Shown here piece by piece: positions 38,364 to 47,743 of a stretch of 64,000 bases of DNA. Made by a program: the position numbers and the translations under genes. Position 1 is the stretch's first letter, and every line of letters begins with the position of its first letter. The DNA is from Lachancea kluyveri NRRL Y-12651 (lineage: Eukaryota; Ascomycota; Saccharomycetes; Saccharomycetales; Saccharomycetaceae): assembly GCA_000149225.2 (NCBI GenBank), contig CM000694.1:744001-808000 (forward strand), written 5' to 3'. The notes below the pieces were generated by a model. That model was given only the letters and a program-made list of their open reading frames with translations, ran no database searches and was not told where the DNA came from.

Positions 38364-39419
38364 ATGAATACACACGAAAACGAACAAAAGTCTGATAAAT
38401 CTGTCTTCGAAACTATTTCGAGTAAGTTTCTAGCTTTGTACAAAGACCACGTTGTGAAGAGGTATCGTAATTTGGCAGACCAGCAAAAATTTCAGTACCT
38501 GCTTCAAACCAACGAATATGCTAGACAATTGTATGGCTTGAGCCGCAGCCTTTGCTTTCGTTATGAAAATGATGCCATGTATTCCCAAGTCTTTGACACG
38601 ATTGATCTGAACTTGATATATGGTAACGTCGAATCTTCAGAAGGGAGTGATGAGGATTACACGGACAGGCTTGTTAAGGAGCTGTTACGCTATTTCAAGC
38701 AAGACTTTTTTAAATGGTGCGACAAACCTGAATGTATTAACTGTAACTCGACCGAAGAACAAGTGATACTTAGTCATCAGCCACCAGACAGTACGGAGTC
38801 TCGGTACGATTGCACTGTGGTTGAAGTGTATAGATGCAACAGGTGTGGTGCTACTACAAGATTTCCCCGTTACAACGATCCTTTGAAACTACTGGAAACT
38901 CGCAAGGGACGGTGTGGCGAATGGTGTAACCTATTTATGCTGCTCTTAAAAACATTTGGTGTCGAATCACGCTACATTTGGAATCGTGAAGACCACGTTT
39001 GGTGCGAATTCTACTCTCCTAACTTAAAAAGGTGGGTCCATCTAGATTCATGTGAAATGAGCTTTGATCAACCTTACATTTACTCTATCAATTGGGGTAA
39101 AAAGATGAGTTATGTTGTTGCATTTGGTAAAGATGGAGTCGCTGATATTAGCCAACGATATATTTTACGGAATGAGCTACCGACAGATCAAATCAGTGAG
39201 AGTGATCTGCAGTTTTTGTTAGAGTTCATCACAAAACAGTTGAGGGCAACACTTTCAGACGATGAGATTTATAAGTTGGCTTGTCGTGATGAGCAAGAAA
39301 AGTTAGAGTGGTGCACAAAAACCGAAACTGAAGCAACTAGGACTGATGATTCTCAAAAAGGCCGTGAAAGTGGCTCCGCAGGATGGAAACAGCAAAGGGG
39401 AGAGGACGGAGGCTTATAG
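38364..39419 (+). CDS. PNG1: Peptide:N-glycanase Png1
   Basis: A 351-residue orthologue of Png1 (YPL096W, 363 residues). It removes N-glycans from misfolded glycoproteins during ER-associated degradation and binds Rad23. The transglutaminase-type triad is visible: Cys184 in RKGRCGEWCNLF, His211 in DHVWCEFY and Asp228 in WVHLDSCE. Each is seven residues before the published yeast positions 191, 218 and 235. The zinc site is formed by CDKPECINC (119-127) and CNRC (158-161). The C-terminal tail is polar and divergent. It starts 99 bp from ERI1, divergently. Confidence 0.96.
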   Translation: MNTHENEQKSDKSVFETISSKFLALYKDHVVKRYRNLADQQKFQYLLQTNEYARQLYGLSRSLCFRYENDAMYSQVFDTIDLNLIYGNVESSEGSDEDYTDRLVKELLRYFKQDFFKWCDKPECINCNSTEEQVILSHQPPDSTESRYDCTVVEVYRCNRCGATTRFPRYNDPLKLLETRKGRCGEWCNLFMLLLKTFGVESRYIWNREDHVWCEFYSPNLKRWVHLDSCEMSFDQPYIYSINWGKKMSYVVAFGKDGVADISQRYILRNELPTDQISESDLQFLLEFITKQLRATLSDDEIYKLACRDEQEKLEWCTKTETEATRTDDSQKGRESGSAGWKQQRGEDGGL

Positions 39420-39495
39420 TTTCTCTATTTTTCAACTATGTGTTTATTAAAAGTAAATGTGTAATTTCTATACAAGTTATTTGGGACTACTAATC

Positions 39496-40887
39496 CTACT
39501 CGACTAGCTCCTCAAATTTATCAAAGAATTGTGAAATTTGCTTGGTAGCCCAAGAATCTTTGTTGCTATCCAAATAAGACAAGTGACCACCTAAATCAGT
39601 TTCACATAAGATGACATTCTTATTTTCTTTTGCAACTTTGACTGGAATGGAAGCTTCCCCAACGACTGGGTCGTCTTTTGAGTTAATTATCAATGTGGGA
39701 ACTTTAATAGATGGCAGTCTGTGGATAGAGCCTGCAGCATGGTAGTACTCTAACGCACTGTTAAAACCTAAGCCAGGTGCAGTGTAAGTTGAATCGAATT
39801 CTAAAGTGGACTTAAAATTGTATGCCTTTTTCAAATTTTCCTTAGTGAAGACTTTGTTAGATGGATGTTCAACACTTGGTTGGTATTGTGGTTTTTCGTC
39901 TTCACCTTCTTTATATTCCAATTCCTTCATGTTGACCTTTACTGTTCTGGTTAAGAACTGTGCAATAGCCTTAGAAAATAGAGTTCTAGACCAAAAATCA
40001 TCATTCATTTTGTGAGCAGATAATACCAAGTCCCAAGGATTACACAATACTGCTGCAGCGTCCAAAAGACTATCGTCTCCAGCCTCGCCCAAGTAATTAC
40101 TTAACATGGTAGCCCCGAAAGAAAAACCTACGCAAAAGATTTTTCTGGTAGGGTTGCGTTCCTTTTCTCTTTTCACTAATTCACGCAGATCACTAGTAGC
40201 AAATGCGCTAAATAGTTTGGGCGAGGTGATCTTAGAGCGAGCACAACCACGTGTATTTAGGACAACGACATGAAACTTCCCGCCAGATACTTGCGATAGT
40301 TCTTGCGTTAGTGACCTGATGATTGGCTCGTGGGATCCACCAGCAAGGCCATGCATTACTATGACCAATGGCCTGATGCTATCCTGATGGACTTCCTGCA
40401 ACTCTTGCTCGTTTAGGTATCTAGTACGTGGATGCAATCTTGGCCAATCCACGGGGTGGGTTAGCCTCTCATCTTCATTGAATTTTTCCCTGTCGAACCT
40501 CCCAGTTATAGGATCGAAGTTGTACCTTTGTGGCCATTCGGTTTCAACCCAGTCAGCAGTCGAAACACCGTTGTCCGAATATGTGATGATTTCTCTACCA
40601 TAAAAAACTGGAAACTTTTTGGAGAAGTCGGCAGTACTTAGATATAGTGTCTGTAAAATACCGGTAAATAAGCGTGGGTTTAATTGGAATTTTGCATTAT
40701 CTCTCAGTCCCGGCACATTGTCCGATAAAAATTGTTGCAAAGAGATACGCTCATTAGATTGTTTTAACTTCAGTGGAACGGTACCATCTTCGCCAACGTG
40801 TTGTTTGACGGTCCCGTTGTAGCCCCAGTGGAATGGATTAAGTAGTGGCAGAGAAGACATTTGTGCACACTTTGGAAATATTCTCAT
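39496..40887 (-). CDS. EHT1: Medium-chain fatty acid ethyl ester synthase Eht1/Eeb1
   Basis: A 463-residue alpha/beta hydrolase, the single counterpart of EHT1 (YBR177C) and EEB1 (YPL095C). It makes and hydrolyses ethyl esters of medium-chain fatty acids using acyl-CoA and ethanol. Landmarks are NPFHWGYNGTV near the N-terminus, the oxyanion segment MHGLAGGSHEPIIRSL, NTRGCARSK, the nucleophile elbow GFSFGATM, the acid in NSKDDPVVG and the histidine in DLGGHLSYLD. Met at 40860 (MSSLPLLNPF) is an alternative start that fits the S. cerevisiae N-terminus better than the first Met. Confidence 0.95.
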   Translation of the reverse strand: MRIFPKCAQMSSLPLLNPFHWGYNGTVKQHVGEDGTVPLKLKQSNERISLQQFLSDNVPGLRDNAKFQLNPRLFTGILQTLYLSTADFSKKFPVFYGREIITYSDNGVSTADWVETEWPQRYNFDPITGRFDREKFNEDERLTHPVDWPRLHPRTRYLNEQELQEVHQDSIRPLVIVMHGLAGGSHEPIIRSLTQELSQVSGGKFHVVVLNTRGCARSKITSPKLFSAFATSDLRELVKREKERNPTRKIFCVGFSFGATMLSNYLGEAGDDSLLDAAAVLCNPWDLVLSAHKMNDDFWSRTLFSKAIAQFLTRTVKVNMKELEYKEGEDEKPQYQPSVEHPSNKVFTKENLKKAYNFKSTLEFDSTYTAPGLGFNSALEYYHAAGSIHRLPSIKVPTLIINSKDDPVVGEASIPVKVAKENKNVILCETDLGGHLSYLDSNKDSWATKQISQFFDKFEELVE

Positions 40888-41088
40888 TAAGGTCCTATCT
40901 GCTTCATCTGTCTTATTCGAGGCCTCCTTTTTATATTTTTCCTTACATATGGAACAAACGCGCAGAAACCGATCCGTCGGCTCCGTGGATTCCGTGGCTC
41001 GTGTTTCGTGTTTCGTGATTCATATAAACCATTGAGGAATCTAGGACTATTTACAAGTAAGCTATCCATATCGGTATAAAGTGATTGT

Positions 41089-43587
41089 TTAATCAACGTC
41101 TAAGTCTATTTGTTCCACGACATTCTTCTGGGAACAGGCTCTGTTAACCAGCTTTTGAAAGAATTTCACACTGATTGCATTATCCTGTAGCCTCTTTTCT
41201 AAGTCTCTTCTAACAGCTTGTTTCTTGTCGACCACCAACTCACAGGATTTTACAATTTCACGTGCTGGGAACTTCAACACGTTACGAACTTCTTTCGATA
41301 TTCTCTCTGCGTTGCCGTGTGCGTAATCTAGCTCTTGCAGCTTTGCCGTGTACTTGCAAGCAAGATTCTTTGGCAATGCGCGAGGCAAGTCGTGGATCAA
41401 ATATGCAACACCCAAGACGGATCCAACTAACAGCACTGATGTAGACAGCTTTTTAAATGACTGCCATGAGAAAAACTTGGTTCCGTAGATCACAACGTTG
41501 GTTAAAACCTTGGCACCACCCCAGGAGTAGACGGCTAATGTTGGAATCTTGGACGTGAACAATAGCGATGGATTGGTCCAGTACTTGTTCAAAGAGTAGT
41601 TCTGCAAGCCCAATGAACTAGCCCAAGTGCCCTCTTTGGCCACTTCGTCGACCTGTTCGTCTAAATGTGGCTTTACAAGACCCCAACTTAAGTATGCACA
41701 AAACCCATCCCAAGATGGATCGAAAAGGTCCTCAAATGCAAACGGGACATTTAGCTGCTTTCCTAAGGAGTGCTTCCTTTTTGTAAACATCAAATCACTT
41801 TGAAAAATACGGTCAGACATAAACTCATCGCCTAGTTCCGATTTACCTAGTGTGTTGATCTGGTTTACGGTCTTTTCCGCGACACCCTTGGCATAAAACT
41901 CAGAAGTTTCGACACTATTTTTAACCTGTTCTGTAATGAACTGCCTAGCACGGAAGATATAATCATGAACAGATGCCAACCCTTCATAAGTAGGGAAATC
42001 TTTGGATGATAAATGCAAAGAAGAATTTATCTTTTTCTTTGTGAAATCGTAGACACCACTCACAGCACTTTCAGATAGGCAATCTACTGAATCAGTCAGT
42101 TTATTACATTGCTGTTTGGTAGACTGTATTTGTGGTTGTAACTTGTCTAGTTCGTTGTGTAGCCCGGCATCTTCCTCCTTGTAAACGTTTAAATTCCATG
42201 TGGCGATCGTACCAATATCTTGTAACAGTCTAACCAAATATGTCTTTGCAGGGAGAAGTTTGGATAACGACCTTTTCTTCAAAACAAAATTACGCAACGA
42301 ATTTTCCAAGCCGTCAAAGTCTGGATCGTCACTATCAGGACTGCTGTTATCATCATCTGGTCCATTATCGTCATCTGGAAAATTTATTTTATTCTCACTG
42401 GATACAAAATGGATAAACTCTTTGGCCTGCTTGTAAGTCTCTGGAGATAGCTTCTTAATCTGATCTAGAATCAACTTCTTACACCGTTCTTTGTCTCTGA
42501 TGTGATCAAACTTGTTGACAACAAAGAAAATCAATTTTTTCTCTCTAGATGCCATGGAGATAAACTCTTTCCCGGACAAAGTTAGCTGGTTTTCCGCATT
42601 GACGACGAAAATCACCAAGTCGATCTCCTCTTGACGTGACATTACCTCGGTGGTTTGTACCGAGTCCATGTTCAAACCCGGTGAGTCAATCAAAGAAATA
42701 TCTACAGTGCCGTTTCTCAACAAGCTTGATTCGGGAGGTCTTTGGTTGTCTTTGATGTAGATCTTTAACAAAGCGTATTTGTCGTTCTCAAAGACCAAAT
42801 CGGGTAGCTGCTGTATGGCGTGGATTTCGTAAGTGGATTTGTCATGTATATTATACTTCACTGTAGCAGTTTTAATGCTGTCTGCAACACTTAACGGAAT
42901 GGCATGGACCTCCTCAACGTGATCGTTCTCTCGAGCTTCCAAAATTTCGCAGAAGACATTAGTACATGGTAGTTGATCTTCTGGTAGAACTTTACGCCTC
43001 AACAAGGCGTTGCAAAAAGTGGACTTCCCGGCATTTAAATCACCAGTGATGAAAACCTTTGAAGAAGTGTCATCGACCCTCTTTTGAAGTGAGGCTATGT
43101 GGGTTATTGCTGCGTTGGCTTGTGATTGAAAGAGTTTAGCAATAGTTTCCTTGTCTAATGCCAAATCATTCTTAACATTCCCATCTAATTTAAAATCAAG
43201 TCTCAATATGTGCAATTTCGAATACTCGTCTGTACCTTCTGGAACGTAGATTGGCCTCTGTTCGTTTTCTCGGATTAATTCGTGTAAAAGGTCTTCTACT
43301 TGCACTAGGCCTCTACTTAGCCCGACTCTATTGCTATTATAGTGCCACTGGCTTAAGTGAGAAGATATCAATCTATCGTTAGAAGCAGAACGCCTATGAG
43401 ATGAGTTGTGAGCAACCAGGTGGTGCAGGTCACTGTCGATGGTAGTGCTATCATCGTCGATGAAGGATCCTGTGTTCCTCGAATAAGTTAGTTCCTGGTG
43501 GGAATCGAAAATGGTTTTGTCGTCATCATCATGGTTGTCTTCATCGACATGGATATGGACTCCTGGATTTTTGTTCTTCTGAGACAT
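41089..43587 (-). CDS. FZO1: Mitofusin Fzo1
   Basis: An 832-residue orthologue of Fzo1 (YBR179C, 855 residues), the dynamin-related GTPase of the outer mitochondrial membrane that drives fusion. The disordered acidic N-terminus leads to a helical segment (SSHLSQWHYNSNRVGLSRG). The GTPase has P-loop TGDLNAGKSTFCNALL, switch region LPCTNVFCEILEAREN, DSPGLN and VVNKFD. An acidic Asp-rich loop follows (DDDNGPDDDNSS). Heptad repeats flank two membrane segments near residues 680-760, with the conserved LIHDLPRALPKNL after the second. The frame runs ten codons upstream without ATG; Met at 43587 (MSQKNKN) is the start. Confidence 0.96.
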   Translation of the reverse strand: MSQKNKNPGVHIHVDEDNHDDDDKTIFDSHQELTYSRNTGSFIDDDSTTIDSDLHHLVAHNSSHRRSASNDRLISSHLSQWHYNSNRVGLSRGLVQVEDLLHELIRENEQRPIYVPEGTDEYSKLHILRLDFKLDGNVKNDLALDKETIAKLFQSQANAAITHIASLQKRVDDTSSKVFITGDLNAGKSTFCNALLRRKVLPEDQLPCTNVFCEILEARENDHVEEVHAIPLSVADSIKTATVKYNIHDKSTYEIHAIQQLPDLVFENDKYALLKIYIKDNQRPPESSLLRNGTVDISLIDSPGLNMDSVQTTEVMSRQEEIDLVIFVVNAENQLTLSGKEFISMASREKKLIFFVVNKFDHIRDKERCKKLILDQIKKLSPETYKQAKEFIHFVSSENKINFPDDDNGPDDDNSSPDSDDPDFDGLENSLRNFVLKKRSLSKLLPAKTYLVRLLQDIGTIATWNLNVYKEEDAGLHNELDKLQPQIQSTKQQCNKLTDSVDCLSESAVSGVYDFTKKKINSSLHLSSKDFPTYEGLASVHDYIFRARQFITEQVKNSVETSEFYAKGVAEKTVNQINTLGKSELGDEFMSDRIFQSDLMFTKRKHSLGKQLNVPFAFEDLFDPSWDGFCAYLSWGLVKPHLDEQVDEVAKEGTWASSLGLQNYSLNKYWTNPSLLFTSKIPTLAVYSWGGAKVLTNVVIYGTKFFSWQSFKKLSTSVLLVGSVLGVAYLIHDLPRALPKNLACKYTAKLQELDYAHGNAERISKEVRNVLKFPAREIVKSCELVVDKKQAVRRDLEKRLQDNAISVKFFQKLVNRACSQKNVVEQIDLDVD

Positions 43588-44111
43588 ATTTCTGGTCGTA
43601 CCTTTCCTTAATGGCACTTGAAGATGATGAAGGTGGTTATCCCATTTGTGGATCCTGACAAACTAAAATAGAGCGTATGTATGTTATATACTTTTGTACG
43701 AGCCTGCCCCCGACCCACTTCCAGGATGCAGAGCTACAGAATATAAGTTCTATAATTCTGGGTCTAAAATGTGAACAAAGTCTAATGGCATTGCTTTCGT
43801 TCTTCTCAAAGCTAGTTAATGCTACCATCACGAAGATGAACAGATGGGCAGGTACATTTATAATGTGTGAAAAATAAAAAGGAACCATGACATCTATAAC
43901 CAGATATAACGTCTTTGGTTTCGAAAGATAACCCGTGTCTTCTCAGGCTATAAATACATGGGCTGATAATAATTATTCTACAATGATATGTGCCGGTGCA
44001 TACGTGGTGTTTGGTGCTTGGCATACGAGTAGCTTCACAACAGCGGTACGATGAGAGATATGAAGACACGTGAAATATGAGGGTTCTGATATTATTTTAT
44101 TTTTTTGGGAG
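43588..44111. other. Intergenic SEC62 to FZO1
   Basis: About 520 bp upstream of FZO1 and downstream of SEC62, both minus strand. Short frames without relatives; no RNA gene or repeat was recognised. Confidence 0.4.
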
Positions 44112-44846
44112 TTAGTTCTCCTTACTGTGTGCCTGCCTCTTTTTCCTCTTCAATTTCTTCAAATAGCTGTAACATTCCTTTTCCCCATAACCATAAAAAG
44201 GTTTGAAACTTTCCAAAACGCCACAATCTTCAAATAAATTTGGGAATAACCAAAACCCACCTTTCTCACTTACAAAGGCTAGAGAAGCCAAGTAAACAAA
44301 CAGTCTGACGATTGAAAGAGCGAAAAACAAAGCAATGAGGGCTAACAACGCTAGAGACAAGTAGTAAACAACACGTCTCATCGAGGTTGGCCATAATGGA
44401 TAGCAAACAAAGGCCAAGATACCAACCACAATCCCTATAACAATCACGTAATCAGTCAACGTTTTGGGGTTGTAATTCCAAACGTAGTATTCGTCAGGCT
44501 GCAACGTAGCCTTGTTGGACAAAAGCAAGTTGGGGTAATCTTTGTTAGGTTTTAAGCCGTGCTCTTTACACTCATGGGTATGCAATTTGGTGCAAGGAAC
44601 CACCAGTTGTGATTTGATGAGTGAAATGAAGACGCCCTTCGAACCTTCATCGGAGTTAACTGGTGGATACAAGTCCGGCTGTTGGCTGGATTTCTTCTTG
44701 TACTCGGCGCTGTTCAAAGCTCTAGTAAATCTTTTGTAACGGAAGAAATCCACTTGACGCGATTGGAACAAGCCTTGTCTCTGCTTCAATGCTTTATGAT
44801 TGCGTAGCAAAGAGGCCACTGCAATGTGGGATTGTGGGTTAGACAT
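44112..44846 (-). CDS. SEC62: ER translocon subunit Sec62
   Basis: A 244-residue orthologue of Sec62 (YPL094C, 274 residues), essential for post-translational protein import into the ER. The cytosolic N-terminus contains ATLLRNHK-like [20 protein letters not shown] and [13 protein letters not shown]. Two membrane spans lie around residues 130-185, separated by the family loop [15 protein letters not shown]. After them come [20 protein letters not shown] and a Lys-rich tail that is shorter than in S. cerevisiae. Upstream codons in frame begin at a non-ATG codon, so Met at 44846 is the start. It is divergent from NOG1. Confidence 0.95.
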   Translation of the reverse strand: MSNPQSHIAVASLLRNHKALKQRQGLFQSRQVDFFRYKRFTRALNSAEYKKKSSQQPDLYPPVNSDEGSKGVFISLIKSQLVVPCTKLHTHECKEHGLKPNKDYPNLLLSNKATLQPDEYYVWNYNPKTLTDYVIVIGIVVGILAFVCYPLWPTSMRRVVYYLSLALLALIALFFALSIVRLFVYLASLAFVSEKGGFWLFPNLFEDCGVLESFKPFYGYGEKECYSYLKKLKRKKRQAHSKEN

Positions 44847-45178
44847 TTTCAATCTCTTTGCTTTGAAATCGTCAGCATACACATATGCTTTTATTCGTGT
44901 TTAAAATCTTGTAATGCAACAGGTGGCAAAAATGGAAGATGGACAACCACGGCTAATATTTTTCGTACTTGACGACTTGATTATTTCTGGTCATGTGATT
45001 TCGTGTATAGTTATTTTCGTTCATGATGCTTATAATTTTGTCGAAAAAAAAAAAAAAAGAAATGTTGGGAAAAGGAAAATTTTTAGATGAGCATCTGTGT
45101 GCGATGAGATGAGCTAGAAAAATTTTCAGACACTCCATCTATAGCACTACCGCAAGACAAGGAATAGAAGTACCAGCC
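44847..45178. other. Divergent promoter region SEC62 / NOG1
   Basis: A shared upstream region of 332 bp. It holds a perfect PACE sequence GGTGGCAAA at 44922-44930, an A14 run at about 45045, and PAC plus RRPE elements close to NOG1. The PACE sequence is 76 bp before SEC62, which is not a known Rpn4 target as far as I recall. Confidence 0.55.
45101..45128 (+). promoter_or_regulatory. PAC and RRPE ribosome-biogenesis elements
   Basis: GCGATGAGATGAGC (from 45101) matches the PAC motif bound by Dot6/Tod6, and AAAAATTTTCA (45118-45128) matches RRPE bound by Stb3. The pair lies 50-80 bp before NOG1, the usual arrangement at yeast ribosome-biogenesis genes. Confidence 0.85.
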
Positions 45179-47125
45179 ATGCAACTATCCTGGAAAGATA
45201 TTCCTACTGTCCCACCTGCCAATGATCTGTTGGACATTGTGCTTAACAGAACCCAAAGAAAAACTCCTACGGTCGTGAGACCAGGTTATAAAATCACTAG
45301 AATCAGGGCTTTTTACATGCGTAAAGTCAAGTTTACTGGTGAAGGTTTTGTCGAAAAGTTTGAGGATCTTTTGAAGGGTTTTCCTAACATCAACGATGTT
45401 CATCCTTTCCATAGGGATTTGATGGATACCTTGTATGAAAAGAATCATTACAAGGTCTCCCTTGCTGCCGTCTCCCGTGCTAAAACACTGGTTGAACAAG
45501 TTTCTAGAGATTACGTTAGATTGTTGAAATTTGGTCAATCTCTGTTCCAATGTAAGCAGTTGAAGAGAGCTGCTTTGGGTAGAATGGCCACCATTGTTAA
45601 AAAGTTGAAGGATCCTTTGGTCTATCTAGAACAGGTTCGTCAACATTTGGGTAGATTGCCTTCTATCGACCCAAACACCAGAACTTTGTTGATCTGTGGT
45701 TATCCAAACGTTGGTAAGTCTTCCTTCTTGAGATGTATCACCAAGGCTGACGTCGAGGTCCAACCTTATGCGTTCACTACCAAGTCTCTATACGTTGGTC
45801 ACTTCGACTACAAGTACTTGAGATTTCAAGCCATCGATACCCCAGGTATCTTGGACAGACCTACTGAGGAAATGAACAACATTGAAATGCAATCTATCTA
45901 TGCCATTGCCCATTTGCGTTCCTGCGTTCTGTACTTCATGGATTTATCCGAACAGTGTGGTTTCACCATTGAAGCTCAAGTTAAACTGTTCCATTCTATC
46001 AAACCATTGTTCGCCAACAAGAGTGTTATGGTGGTTGTTAACAAAACCGATATCATCAAGCCGGAAGACTTGGATGAGGAACGCTCCGGGTTGCTGAATA
46101 GTGTGTTGGAATTCCCAGGCGTTGAAATAATGGCCACTTCCTGTCACGAAGAAGAAAATGTCATGGCTGTTAGAAACAAGGCTTGCGAAAAGTTGTTGGC
46201 ATCTAGAATTGAAAGCAAATTGAAGTCGGCTGCTAGAATCAATAACGTCTTGAACAAGATCCACGTGGCTCAGCCACAAGTTAGAGACGATGGCGTTGAA
46301 AGAGCCCCATACATCCCGGATGCTATCAAAAACATCAGGAAGTACGATCCTGAGGATCCAGAAAGAAGAAAATTGGCTAGAGACATTGAAGCTGAAAATG
46401 GTGGAGCTGGTGTCTTTAACATCAACTTGAAGGACAAGTATTTGTTGGAAAATGAAGAATGGAAAAACGATGTCATGCCAGAGATCATGGATGGTAAGAA
46501 CGTTTATGACTTCTTGGACCCAGATATTGCAGCCAAACTACAAGCTTTGGAAGAAGAGGAAGAAAAATTGGAAGCTGAAGGTTTCTACGATTCTGATGAC
46601 GACGATGTTGAAACATTTGAAGGTGTCGACGTCGATGAAGCCGCAGACATCAGAGAAAAGGCAGCTTGGATTAGAGACAGACAAAAGAAAATGATCGTTG
46701 CTGCTAGAAACAGAAAGGCCTTGAAGAACCGTAGTACTATGCCACGTTCAAGGATGGCCAAGTCCTTCAACGATATGGAAAAACACATGTCTTCATTGGG
46801 CCACGACATGTCTGCCTTGCAAGACAAGCAAAAATCCGCTGCTGCAAGGAACAGGTACGTCGAATCTGGTGCCGATGTTGTCTTTGGTGGTGCAGAAGGC
46901 TCTTCTTCCTCTGCCAATGGTGGTAAGCTAACACAAACCGATAGATTGTTGGACGGTGTTGCGGATGGTTCTATGAGATCGAAAGCTGATAGACTGGCCA
47001 AAGTGCAAAGAAGAGATAGAAACAGGCAGGCCAGAGCAGGTGAGGCAGACAGACATGCTACTGCTTCCTTGCCAAAGCATTTGTTCAGTGGTAAACGTGG
47101 TATGGGTAAGACCGATTTCCGTTAA
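45179..47125 (+). CDS. NOG1: 60S biogenesis GTPase Nog1
   Basis: A 648-residue orthologue of Nog1 (YPL093W, 647 residues), an OBG-type GTPase of nucleolar pre-60S particles whose C-terminus is threaded into the exit tunnel during maturation. A helical N-terminal domain (about 1-165) is followed by the GTPase domain: G1 GYPNVGKSSF (174-183), G3 DTPG and G4 VVNKTD (about 285). The Lys/Arg-rich C-terminal region ends HLFSGKRGMGKTDFR. Strong codon bias agrees with high expression. Confidence 0.97.
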   Translation: MQLSWKDIPTVPPANDLLDIVLNRTQRKTPTVVRPGYKITRIRAFYMRKVKFTGEGFVEKFEDLLKGFPNINDVHPFHRDLMDTLYEKNHYKVSLAAVSRAKTLVEQVSRDYVRLLKFGQSLFQCKQLKRAALGRMATIVKKLKDPLVYLEQVRQHLGRLPSIDPNTRTLLICGYPNVGKSSFLRCITKADVEVQPYAFTTKSLYVGHFDYKYLRFQAIDTPGILDRPTEEMNNIEMQSIYAIAHLRSCVLYFMDLSEQCGFTIEAQVKLFHSIKPLFANKSVMVVVNKTDIIKPEDLDEERSGLLNSVLEFPGVEIMATSCHEEENVMAVRNKACEKLLASRIESKLKSAARINNVLNKIHVAQPQVRDDGVERAPYIPDAIKNIRKYDPEDPERRKLARDIEAENGGAGVFNINLKDKYLLENEEWKNDVMPEIMDGKNVYDFLDPDIAAKLQALEEEEEKLEAEGFYDSDDDDVETFEGVDVDEAADIREKAAWIRDRQKKMIVAARNRKALKNRSTMPRSRMAKSFNDMEKHMSSLGHDMSALQDKQKSAAARNRYVESGADVVFGGAEGSSSSANGGKLTQTDRLLDGVADGSMRSKADRLAKVQRRDRNRQARAGEADRHATASLPKHLFSGKRGMGKTDFR

Positions 47126-47743
47126 GCAATGCGCTTTCTCTAAACTTATTATTCACTCTGTACATTATTTTATTTCAAACTTTACATACATTGTATTGTG
47201 TTTCTCAGTGTGTATACTGAATATAGCTTATCTTTTGTGAGCTGTTTCTCTATTATTTCGGTTTTTTTTGGCTTTTTTTTCTGACTTCATGAATTTATAT
47301 TATTCTACAGTTTATTCCCTTTTGACAGTTGTTTTCCTACAGCGCAGCAAAAACTATTAAAATCAAGATAAATGTAAATAAAATACGATGACAAGGAAAA
47401 CCAACACGTACAACGACCAAAATTTATCAAAGAACCTTCCGTTTAATAGAAGTCTTTTGGCGATTTACTTTCCCTTTTTTCCTACTTTTTTCTATTTTTT
47501 TCCCGTTTTTTTCGATATTTTCAACCAATCGCTGCGGTGATACATTTATACTGCGTTCGACGACACAAAAACGAGACAATGAGCACTTTGACTACAAAAT
47601 TTGCTCTAAATACACAGAAAAAAGAAAATAGCACTTTTTAAGCACTTTTATCCTTTATAAAAGTATCATTAATACCTAGTATTTACCAACACTCTTATCC
47701 AAAGCAAGTACTAAATTATCTTTTAAAAGAATAATAACTAAAA
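47126..47743. other. Intergenic NOG1 to DTR1
   Basis: About 620 bp between plus-strand genes, with T-rich tracts at about 47260-47280 and 47470-47515. It contains a match to the mid-sporulation element; otherwise nothing was recognised. Confidence 0.45.
47562..47571 (+). promoter_or_regulatory. Mid-sporulation element (Ndt80 site) candidate
   Basis: GACACAAAAA fits the MSE consensus (core CRCAAAW) and lies about 175 bp before DTR1. DTR1 is a mid-sporulation gene in S. cerevisiae. The motif is short and AT-rich, so a chance match is possible. Confidence 0.45.
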
